In this document: positions 33,599 to 45,500 of the stretch, in pieces
Layout of the letters: the number at the start of each line of letters is the position of its first letter
Numbering within the stretch: position 1 is the first letter of the stretch
DNA from: Litoditis marina
Taxonomy: Eukaryota; Nematoda; Chromadorea; Rhabditida; Rhabditidae
Assembly: GCA_964036275.1 (NCBI GenBank)
Contig: OZ038436.1
Coordinates: 9,330,147-9,394,146, forward strand
DNA: 64,000 bases
Reading direction: 5' to 3'
Notes under the pieces: model-generated
Told to the model about the DNA's origin: nothing
The model's input: the letters and a program-made list of their open reading frames with translations, nothing else
Database searches by the model: none
Position numbers and translations under genes: made by a program

Positions 33599-36500
33599 TC
33601 AATCTATCTTCAACGCTGGATAGAAATGTACATTGTTTTTCCGTAATGAAGACGCTTTTTGAGACGTTCTCCGAGGGTTTTTCGTACACTCCACTGAAAT
33701 AAGAGAAGAGAGTATGTTCCACAATTTTGGCAATAATTATACTTACAATCAAACTTCCTTACCAAATCGTAAGAAAAGTAGGGAACTGAAATTATTATGA
33801 GTAAATAGTGGCTTGTATGAACCAGCGTAACTAGTTCCAATAACTGGCTATCTCACGATTAATAAGTGAGAAAGTCCAAACTTTTTAGCTAGTTATATAA
33901 TGGTTTTATTTGTAAAAACCCGCGTAGATTTTGAAGATGTTGATGATAAGAACTCAAGCTTCAACTATAGGCAGCATATCAAATATTTACCAGTTTCCAA
34001 TGCGAGATTCTTCATGATAACGCAATTGAAATAGAAAAAATTTGATGAACATGTTGCTTCGACTTGTTCTAGACATTTGATCCCTTCAATTGTACTTTAC
34101 GTTTCAATTGAAGGTTAAACATTGATGATCACCTCCCAATATTTAATTATCGATTAATGCGTCTCAAATCAGTCAATATTTAGCCCCTCAACAAATTAAA
34201 ATTTCATTAACACTTTTTTTATCTTTATTCTCTCCTATCTCACCGGTCAAATGTTTTCTCCACCCTTCGTCGTTATTTGGCACCACATTGTTCTGACACA
34301 AAAGACATTTGACGGCGCCAGAAGGAGCTACTGGAAATATAAATGAAGGCTCTAATTAACTGTGTAAGAGAATAGTTAAAAGAAGGAGCCACTGGGAAAA
34401 AAACAATAAATCTAGTTTCATATAGTCACAGTGTGAAAGATGAGGAGAAGAAAAAATAAATTTTTATCGTTTGGCCTCTACCAAGTTAAGTTATAAATTG
34501 AAAGTTATGGTCCCCGCCACAAAAATAGGAGAACATACTTTGGTTCTTACTTCCATGCTGTGTACGGAATTCCGTCCTTGAGTTTACATTTTTCACATCA
34601 GTTTAGTTAGTGCGATGTCTGCGGTCAACTGCTCAATTGCTCGAATTCAGTTGGGAGCGCTATTTTATAACGAACGACAACGTATTCTGTTTTGTAGTTT
34701 GATCTGAGACGGATCAAACTACAAACACATCTCACCACTGCAGTTCCTTCTACTCAGATGTAAGGGGAACCCTTTTCTTTGAATCGGTTCCCTGCATCGG
34801 GGACACACGCGAAACATGTCTTTCGCACGACAATCCTCTGTCAAATGAGTACCGGTTAAGGCCACTTCTATGATCTGAAAGAGACCTATTTAGTGTTTCA
34901 GTGCATTCACTCCATGGGCAAGAGACCATGTGGTCAAGTGGCTGGCGTTCAGATGCCGCTCCACAGACACGGGTTCGATCACGCTCACCGCGGTCCCAGT
35001 GAAAAAAATACTTATTCAATATTATTTATTCAATATTTAATGTGTAATAATTGTTTATTTGATTGTTTATAGTTTGCTCATGCAATTAATGTTATCAACA
35101 AAATTTCTATGAACTGAAAGAGACACAGTTTATGTCTTTGTTCATTTACATTATATGCAATAGACGTTCATTCTTATCTTTATCGTTTAATATTGGAATA
35201 GTTTGCTTATTCATTTATCCACATCATACGTGTTGCAGAGTTTGGAAGTTTCAAATCAGAAACCTATGTAAAATACCATAGCTCTGTTATTGATTACCTG
35301 AAGTAATGACAATTCTAAAGGAATGATGGATGCATTAATGATGGTACGCAAGATTTTCTATAAAATGAAACATAGAAACATTCGATTGCGGTAGCGGCGG
35401 GAAGTATAAGTGAGACTGACGAAGAGGTATTGGAATATAATGATTCTAAGATGATATCGGCTGGTTTGGTTGAAATCCATAAAACCTACACTTCTGCCAT
35501 TCAGGTCAAGTAAACATGTCTTACCTTATGGAAATGAATAAACATATAACAATAAACTACACATTTGCACATTTCGTTAAGGTGACTACTTTTTTTTCCC
35601 GCAAATGCTCAAAATTTAACATATGCCAGGGCGAATCGACCAAAATACATTGAGCTCATTCTACCATTACTACTTTCGCTTTCCACTTTTGAGATTTCAA
35701 TTAGTTTTATTCGATTTCAGAATGTAATTCAAGCAGTAGTCTCAAACACAGGGAGTGCTAAATATGAAAAGGTAAGATATTAAGCAAATGTTGTTGTATT
35801 TTGATATTATTGTTGCCATCTTGTTGGAAGGATCCTAGAAGCAATTGATAGAGAATGAGTGTCTGTAACAGTTTACATCGAAACATTTGGCCGCGCTAGA
35901 CGTGAGGGAAATGAATGAAGAACTATTACAGTTTGTATTCGGATATGAAACAAACTGGACTGCTCGTCGAATTACGAAAACTAATTGAGAACGTCAAGCT
36001 TTGTTCACGTTTTCACGTGATCCACAATGCGATTCCACAGTATTTCAAGCTAAGAGGATCAAATTCACTGTAAGCAATTAAGTATCGTGAGCAGAGTAGA
36101 TATCAATCAATACTAGTTATCAGTTTGAGAAAAGCGACCAATAAAACATGTTGTGTTCATGATTCGTTGAATTTTATTCATTATCTGACTCAAATTCAAT
36201 GTATTTCCCGAAATCTACGTGAAACTGACGATATCACGTAAAGTTACTTAAGCTTCCAATAAAGTGGTCTCACCTCGTTACAATGATCGCATTTCTTCAG
36301 CATCGGACATTTGTTCAAGTAGTGCTGGTCCAAGCCATTCTCGTCAAAAGAAGTGTCGATCACACCACAGAACACACACAATCTGAAACATTTAGGTGCA
36401 CAAGCGAAGTGGTTGGGTACTAGGTCTATTCCCATGACCGAATTTATACAGCGTACTCTAGCACTAACTGCTCAGTGTGAGTATACTACAAATAGTTTGG

Positions 36501-39500
36501 TCAATATCATGTCTATATTTCTATGGTAAACTCATTGATTTCGCTTTACGTTACATCGTATTTGGACCATGCGTTCTATTTAAGCGGCGTGAATGTTTCA
36601 CACCATTTACTTAGGCAGGATGTGTATCGAAATGTCTCAGGCACTGGGCTGGACGGTCCGTGGACCAAAATAGCACATTTTAGTCCAGGGACCGTCCACT
36701 TTTTAGTCCACGGACCGTCCACACTCTGTTTACGCGTAATATCAAAGCGCGCCGCCGCCACTTTTCCCGCGCAATATTGATTAAGGACATAAGCGCTCAA
36801 GACATAAATTTAATGTCAACTCACCTATGTTTCCTATATTTTATGTATTATGGACTAGTAAAGTGAATGTTAGCATTACCATTACCATTGCAGTTTCAAA
36901 TGAATGTACGTGAGGCCTTGCGTAATCCGGAAGAAACTTTTTACCTCAATGTAACCGAGGCGTATTGGACTGAATTCTTCAGAAATAGAGAAAAATTCAA
37001 GAACCTTTCTGTAAGTTTATCTTCCAATGTTATTTTATGTTTTGTTCTATTAATTATGTGACATTTCCGGTTTTTTATCAAGTTTCTCTTCTGCTCATCT
37101 TTCAGTTTTCGGCCTGTTTCTGAAGTCCTTTCTCTGCTCATTTCTCAGTTTCTGGGTTTTCTCTGATTTTCTTTACACATCAGATCTTGAAGGTTTGGGC
37201 CTTCTAATTTCCCCGCTCTGCGTTGATAGCAATTTTATTATATTTCTTACAGAGTCTCAACATATCTAGTTGCAATCTCGACGATGATATGTTGCGAAGT
37301 TGTGAATCTGCCCTTAGGCCGGTTTCATGTCTGATTCTTGCGAATAACCATTTCTACAACATTATGGAATTCATTTCGTTGACTTGTGACTACCTGATGA
37401 CACTGGATATTACTCAAAATGAATTGTGAGTGAATACTACACTTTCAGCAGGCACAAAAAACATCCTATCTTTTCTAATTTTGCACCACAGACAGTACAT
37501 TTGAACATAAGGATTTTTTTCTCTAATTAGATACCGATCATAGTATTGTAGTACTGTGTAATATTGTTTTGTTTGGTGTAGTCTCTAGTTCGAGGTTCGA
37601 GTTTAAGCTGTTTAGCGAGTTTGAACTTGTGTTGCTGTTGTGTCGCTTTAGTAATCGAATGAATTTCAGAAATCCTGATTGGGTCACGGCTGGACGTGGT
37701 TTTTCTGAGATGCGCCATTTGCAAGTTGACGTTCCTAGTGGATTCGACATGGAAGAATATAGAAGGTGAGATTACTTCCGAAAAGACTCCGCAGTGTGAA
37801 CATACTACAGTTTTCTGAATACAACTATTTTTCTGTCAATATCAGGAAATTGTCTACTTTCGATGAAAAACGTTGCACGTTCGTTTATTTCAATAAGAAA
37901 CAACTTTTTTGTCAACTGTTTGAAGGTTTTTAGAACTAGTGTCTGCGTGTATCTGAGTAAAAACAGTGTTCAAGCTGAAAGTTGCCTTTAGCATGTAGGT
38001 GAAACAAGTTCAGGGGACGATTTACCTGCTTATTTACTGTTCTTCAGTGCTATCATTTCTCGTTGCCCGAAGCTGCGTGTCCTCAACAATGTTGAGGATT
38101 CCCAAGAGATCCGTACCACGATTTCGTCGACGCTGCAAGTCCGCCAATAGAAAGAAAGCCGGTCATTATCCACGCTCCCTCAAGAGAGCCGCTTGCTCGT
38201 TTAACTAAGCGTCCGTACCCTCACGTTGGAGCCAATGAGACATGTACGGCAGGTAAGTTCGATTCATTTATTAATCGTCTCCTTTTGTATGGAATTTTGT
38301 GTAGGGATTTAGGTCGTTTTACATTATGTGACTGTTACGCCTGCGGTCATATTCTTTTTTTGTTTTTACCTTTTTTATCGTTGCATTCAACCTATTTAGG
38401 AAAAGAAACCTGACTGTGTTCCTTGTATCCTTGTATGTCAGTCCATTCTGCAGGTGATGCTCTGAGACCTCTTGCCACCGGCGCGTACAAAATAGAAGAT
38501 TCGCCAATTAAGGAGAATGAGCCGGGACCAGGAGGGTTTGCCAGTGAGTGCCTATGTCCTTTCCCATTCCTCCTCCCCCCCGCCATCTTTTCCATCAGTT
38601 CACGCGTTGTTTTGAGACACGATTTTGTATGTGTGAAATATGTCCTTTCCCATTCCTCCCCTCCCCCCGCCATCTTTTCCATCAGTTCACGCGTTGTTTT
38701 GAGACACGATTTTGTATGTGTGAAATATGTCCTTTCCCATTCCTCTCCCCCGCCATCTTTTCCATCAGTTCACGCGTTGTTTTGTGACACGATTTTGTAT
38801 GTGTTCTTTTTAGAAGAAGTTGAAAAATGTTACGACGGAGAAATGTTCAATGCGTATAAGTTGCACGAAATCATCGAAAGACACAAGAAGTATGGATTGA
38901 CACAGGAGCGCATTCGAGTACGACTTTGGTTTGGAAGTTTTATTTATAATAATTGCCAATTAACTCACAATTGACGTCCTCCTCTTTACCGAGATTGGTG
39001 GTGAACATAATTAAAACCTTTCTTCTCAGTGTATGTGTTAATTTTATGTGCGTTTTCGTTACTAATGGTAGATCTAAGTTATTTCGGTTGTTGCTGACTA
39101 AGGTTACTTAGGTTAAGGTTACTTAGGTTCTGTTTCAGTTGGTCGTCCGGAATTTACAGAAGGATGGGTATAAAGGAGTCTGTGACTTTTCTGATTTGCA
39201 AGCGAAGTGTGATCGTGTGGCGGTCAATCATCCGCAGATGGTTGAAATGGCCAACGCCATGTCAGCGATGATGACGGCCTCGAACTTCACGGTATGTTTA
39301 ATGTTTAGCAAGAAATTTGTCTTTTTCTCACTTCTCATACTTGTACAGTGTACTGTTCAACTGTTTTCCTAGAATTACGGAGGTTGTCCATAGTTATGAC
39401 CTGGGAGGAGATGTAACGTATTTTACTCTCATAACTATTGTGATTTTCTATTTCCGATTACTTTTTCCCATTCCCATATCCTTATTTTCTTTCCCTATTT

Positions 39501-42500
39501 TCTTTCAGTCGCTCTTTGCAAGTGAGTTCGCTTGTAACACCACCACCAAGATTCAGCGCACAGAAAAGACGGTTCTCACGCTGACCACTGCGTCTACTTC
39601 CATCCCAGTATGCACTTCAAATGTAAAGCGCCCTCACATCGTCCCTGCAGATCCTCCATTCAAGGTGGGTTATATTGGCCAACAACGTTTCACTGTGGTT
39701 CAATCTAGAAATTATTCCAAGTTTTCATATGTTTCACTCATCAATAGAGAATATATTCTCACACGTGAACGGTAAACTTGAAAGAGTGCAAAGCTTGTCA
39801 CAATTCTATTGACACTCTAGCTATTTTGCAATTAAACGAGACGAGATTGAAATCTGTGAACTTTTCTCTACAGAAGCAGTACGTTTCGTCGTTGATGACA
39901 AATTGGAAGCCCGCGGAGAGTCTCACTAATACCTCGCACAAACTGAAAAACGCTTTTGTGCACATCTTGCATCAGGTGAGTAGTACCATCACTTTATTCC
40001 TGTTCACGCAACGTACTTTTATGCTAACTACTTAATTCCAATTGTGACTGCGTCAAACATATCCCGTTTTAGCGTATTACAACAGTTTATTCCCGAATTT
40101 AATTCATGCTGTGACTGTTTAGTTTCTATTTTTTGTTGGGTTCGAGGTTATACCGTTTTCTGATTGATTCGAATATATTCATATACCAGTAAAGTTGTCC
40201 GAATAGTCAGAATCATACGAAAAAAAGACTACTTTCCTCCTGAAATCAGTAGAATTTCTCTGGTTTTGGGTGCGAAGAGCGGAATCATCAATCTTCACGT
40301 GTTCACTACTTTTTTTGTCGCTTAGTCGGACCTTACTGCTGTTCGAATATATTCGTTGATTGAAATATACCTCACAGCTGACCGAGCCTGCGGAGGCGAT
40401 CAAGCGCTATTCGGTTCGAATCCGAAACGACATCGATAAAACCTCGGCCGAGGCAATCGAGGCATTATCTCCCTCGCAACCTGTGCAGTCCCCGAAAGTT
40501 CGGCTCATTCAAGTGCCTGAGCCAGTTGTGTTGGTTATTATTGGTGAGTTCTCTTGTTTTACAAATTTTTCAACGTCTAGAGTATACTGTTAGTTTTTCT
40601 GTATTCGAAAAATACAAATGTTTAACAATGTGCGTTGTCCTGCTGCCGCGCAATAACTCAGTTGTTAACCAATTTCATGACCTGACTTCCATGTTTTTCA
40701 TATTCTTCAGTGAACAACTTGAACAGCATTTCAAATCCGGAGACGAAGTTGTTCTATATGATTAAGTAGAATAGAATTACAGAGTATGGAATAGAGTTGA
40801 TGGGCTTCTGCGAAGAAGAAGCAGATGAAGTGAAGCACACATACGAATCCTTGAGAGAAAACGATACAGAGTAAGTGAGATTTTTTGGAATTGTCTCTTT
40901 ATCGTGCATTGTGGTCTGTTCTCACGTAATCATATAAGATTTGCGCCACCTACAAGTAATATATTCCTAGAATTGGCTTCGAGTCCACATCAAGTTCACA
41001 CATCTAGAGAATGATCGGTAAGGTGAAGAAAATATGTGTTTATCTTGTATTTCCATCCATACAGTTATGCTGTTTCAAGGTACTGGAGGAGCCTTGGACC
41101 TGACGACGAAGCTAGAGTAAAGAAGATGGAAGCTAATAGAACGCTAGTTGCGCAATGGAGAGGCAGACTGCGCAGACTTATCAGCGAAGCATTGTGAGTT
41201 ATCCAACTGTTTCTTTACTGGAATTGAAGATAAGTACCACGGGCGTGAACTTTGACTCTTTCCCCTACAATACAATCAATGGATCCCCACTCCCCAGATG
41301 CCGTACAAAGTAATTAGTACGCATTGTGTAAATAGTAAGCTTAGTAATGCCGTATTATTTACAGGAAGACAGTTCGTCAGCAGCCAGTCAATGAGGAAGA
41401 CGGAAAGGTTGTTTGGGGCGGGAGAAAGAAGTGATTTCTCATCAGTTAAGTTGTTCTGTTGGACATAATTTCTTCTGATCATTTCTCTCAGTCCTCTCTC
41501 GAATCATGAACAGGCTCATCTTCAACTCATCTTTCTCATGAACTCGTCTTTATTCACATTAGTTATCTCGATTGAAAACTGAAATATAGTTGTGTAAAAC
41601 TGTTTATGATATACTGTTAAGTACTTCTAGCATCATGCTCTATCACACATTTCTTCCATCTAACTGCATCTCGATTATATCAGAATATCAGAATCACTTA
41701 TTAATATTATTCACAGATGTTATGTTATGTTTTGCACCTTTTTTTCTGAATCCTGAATACATGTCATCTCAATAACCTTTCTCGTTCTGTGAACTTTTCT
41801 CGTTATCTTCTTCTCCTTTTTAATAGTTTCGCTAGCAAAAAATCTTCTTGTTTTTAATTTGTTGTTGTTGCAAAGTTGAAATGAATTTATCAATAATCGC
41901 ATTTTCTTCATGAGATCGATCTTATTTTGTTGTCAAAAAATCAATACATGATATTTCAATTTTTTATTCATCGAGAAAGTGGACGGTCCGTGGACGAAAA
42001 CAGCGAAAGTGGACGGTCCGTGGACCGTGTTATATCGAGGTCCAGGGACGGTCCACTCTTGGCCCACGGACCGTCCACTTTTTGGTCCACGGACCGTCCA
42101 CCCCAGTGCCTAAGGTGATACAATCTCGATGATGATGGAAAATAAAACAATAGGCGGAGAACACAGGACTGCGGTTGAATGAATTTATCAAATAAGAACG
42201 ATTATGTGGTCCAATAGCAACGCTTCAGTCCTTTGAACTGCAATTCATTTTTTCAATTGCAGTTTGAAGGACCGTTAACACGGGATTGGTCCACATTATC
42301 GTCCTACTTTAATGACACCTTTGTCATTAAAAGCGTAGTCACTTGCTCTCCTTGTTAGGAAAATGTCGACTAGACTAGAAGTGAATTGAATAGTCTTGTC
42401 ATGAAGTAGATAGGAAACTTGAGTATAAATGTCCCAACATATTTTTGAAGTGTTTTTGGTAGTGTTTCGAAACGTAGAAATTTGCGGTGGTTAGAAAATG

Positions 42501-45500
42501 GCAACTATACCTCTCAGAGTCCGAAGCAGAAGCTGGCGCGGCTATTCTCACAGATTTTGGTCGACCGGGTGGTTGATGTATGAAAAATAATACAAATACG
42601 TTGTTATAAACCATTTATCACAGGATTATGCAACATAGAAGCGAGTTAAAAGCGAACAAAAACATTATGTGCACAGAAGAATGCGAACAATCGTTCAGTT
42701 TTCCAAGTTGAGAAACTATTCGAGAGAGAATGATTGGTTCATAAACTGAAGCAATCGTTTTGCAACTTTTCTTATGTTCATTGAAGTAGGTACAGATAAG
42801 TCATCATGCACACTTAAGCTTAAAATAGGACGATTGTGTGGACCAATCCCTTGTCAACCGTCCTTTAAACTACAATTGAAAAATGTATTGCAGTTTAAAG
42901 GACCGAAGCATTGGAATCGGTCCACATAATCGTTTTTCTTCGAGTGTTTCTGAGGAAAATTCATAAAAAGCAGAACCAAAAACAACATGTAATCGATTAA
43001 AACACAATACAACACTAAACACAACACTGAACAGCATGCATCTCAATCTCACGAAAATATAGTTTAGTATACATGGCTACGCTCATTCTGATTATCGTGC
43101 GCAGCGCGGAGCGCTGCGTAGATTAGTTTTTGTTCAGAGGTCTGCAGACATTCCAAAACAGTTTATTACATTTTTCTTTTTATTAAATATTTGCATGAAT
43201 CACTGAAAGGGCTTGTTTTTGTTCAGAGGTCTGCAGACGTTCCAAAACAGTTTATTACATTTTTCTTTTTATTAAATATTTGCATGAATCACTGAAAGGG
43301 CAACACGTCTACAAGACATTAAGTTCACGTTCCAAGTAAAATTTGTTGAGAGGAGTTAGAGGGCCCAACGTCTCGCAAAAATGGCTTCCGTGCGGGGCGG
43401 CGGCGGCGACAAAAGTCAAACCTCGGCATAGTTTTGCTCAAAATTAGCTTATTCTGAAAATTCTTACATTGTTGAAACGCTATAAAAAAGTTGAGGTATA
43501 CGTATTTTTCAGATCTGTGTGAAATTTGAATATTACGTGTGAGAGGGCCACAAATGGTCTCGCAAAAAATCATGGATAGACCGGTTTTGTGAAAATAAAA
43601 ATGGAAGAAGAGTTTAACGTGTAGTAGGAAAACGTTTTCCAATGAAGACCCCATGACAGGCGGGTACAGCTTGGTTTTCACTCCTATTCACATATCTGAA
43701 TGGAGGATTGGATAAAAGCTCTATTCACGCACGGCGAACGAAGGTTCGATTCCCGCCTGAAGCACAAATATTGCTCTCACTTGAACGAGGTTACAACTAC
43801 GCCAATCGTTCTGAACTACCGCGCCGTTGAAAACTCCAATAGAACCTCATAACCTCATTCCTTGTTCAAAAATATCATTTTTATCAAAAATAACCGTTAC
43901 TTCGTAACTATAGAAAAAGATGTTATTATGGAAATATGTGCTCAGTGAAAGATGCCACTCAAAATCGTTTCGACCCTGATTCAAGACGATTTTGGTGTTG
44001 TTCCCAGAGGGTTGGGTCATCATCAGTTGAACCCCTCTGAGAACTTGAAAAACGGGACGAGAAGACTTACTACCGTCTTCTGACGAAGAATGAGCAAAAA
44101 TGGCATTGCTTCCACTTCATTGCACATTAGTATAAAAAACGGGTGTAAAGAAAGTAAAGATTAGTTTTGAATGAAACGTGTACAAAAATATGAAAGAAAT
44201 CCAATAAAAATACTTTGAGGAAAAAGGCTAATCTCGCTTTTCTTGAAAAAAAAGTGTAAGCTAGATCATTGTGAGTCGCAGTCAGAAGTTTTCTTTTCGG
44301 TAACGAAAAACTCATTTTTTTTCTGAAATTTCAAACCGAGCGAGATTAGCCTTTTTCCTCATAATATTTTTATTGGATTTCTTTCATATTTTTCGTACAC
44401 GTTTCATCCAAAACTAATCTACTTTCTTTACACCCGTTTTTTATACTAATGACAATAGGTTTTGAGTCACATGAACGACGTCATTTGTTTGTTTGTTGTT
44501 GTTCTACTGGTGAAAAGTTGTCTAGTACTTTGATTGATCAATCGCGTTCATCTCCTCGAGAAGAGTCTTGAACACGAGGTTCTTGGCTGTCGCGGGGAGC
44601 GCCGCACGCGACGCGACACGCGACGCGCGATCTCCCCTTTGGTAGAGTCGCAGAAATACACGTTTTCCCGTGTTGCGCACCTGTAATTTTTTCATTTTTT
44701 TTTAAACCGTTCGGTTGTCAAATAACTTATTTACGTGAAATTGTACGTGAAAATTATATGACGTACACGCTGGAAGTAGCGTATTTCGAACCATTTTCGA
44801 GAAAAAAAATACAAATGAAACGAAACGGGGTTTTTATCTGACAGTTCACAAACCTCCGCATCTGTATGTTTCATGCAGTTCACAGCCCATACACGGAGAG
44901 GTTCTTCTGTTAAACCACTGAAACAGTCTTTCATCTGGCGAATTACAGTTTCTCTACATCCACTTGGTTATCAAAGTTGGAACAATCGTTGCCTCATAAG
45001 CAACGTCGATGACATTTGGGTGCGCTAACAAACGCAGGTTCAGTCCAGCGTTCTATAGTTAGAAATATCTCTCGTAGCAAGGTTGAATTTCCGTGCACAA
45101 GTAGAAGTTCATGAAACGTGCATCATAAAAGTAGATAAAAATGCACAGGCAGTAAATGAATGACACAAGAAAGAGATAGATAAACAGAAAGAGAGAGACA
45201 GCGAGAGAAAGAAAAAGAGAAGAGAGAGAATCGTACTCACGCCGACTCTCGTGGAACATCGTAGTGATCTACCGCTATTTGTACAATCTGACACCTTCCT
45301 CTCTCGCTTTTCACCGAAGAATTCGAAAGAATTCTCGAAATGTAGGCCTTGCACAACTGAAATTTGTTTTGAAAGCAAACTGAGACATTGAAGTGCTTTA
45401 TTTTACTAATTTAATTTGGAGTCAATATATTAATTTAGTTTACAGACTTAATCAACTTAATTAAATTCACGAAAAACTTTTCATGACCTACCCTCTCATC

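Larger units (their letters stand above)
41435..44528. other. Rest of the large CEP104 intron: repeat cluster
   Basis: Contains MITE B copy 2, MITE A copies 2 and 3, an 89-bp tandem duplication and a 327-base foldback element, listed separately. A degenerate tRNA-like T-arm near 43,735-43,762 was not accepted. Nothing else coding was seen. Confidence 0.5.

Noticed and set aside
34900..34995. GGGTTCGATC resembling a tRNA T-loop
   Set aside because: Stem does not pair.
36383..36435. Apparent start MGIDLVPNHFACAPKC before the CEP104 zinc finger
   Set aside because: A TTTCAG acceptor separates it from the finger, and the phase fits splicing from the TOG exon; treated as intron sequence.
39778..39873. 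In-frame upstream extension of an LRR-gene exon (KECKACHNSIDTL)
   Set aside because: Protein-like, but no acceptor at its left edge and a good CTACAG acceptor at 39,873 with the right phase.
43690..43765. tRNA-like sequence with GGTTCGATTCC
   Set aside because: The T-stem has two mismatches and no matching acceptor stem or D-arm was found upstream.
44970..45050. Minus-strand frame NAGLNLRLLAHPNVIDVAYE as a CEP104 exon
   Set aside because: Its phase does not fit the preceding exon (phase 2), while joining 45241 directly to 44953 fits the phase and the family alignment. Probably intron.
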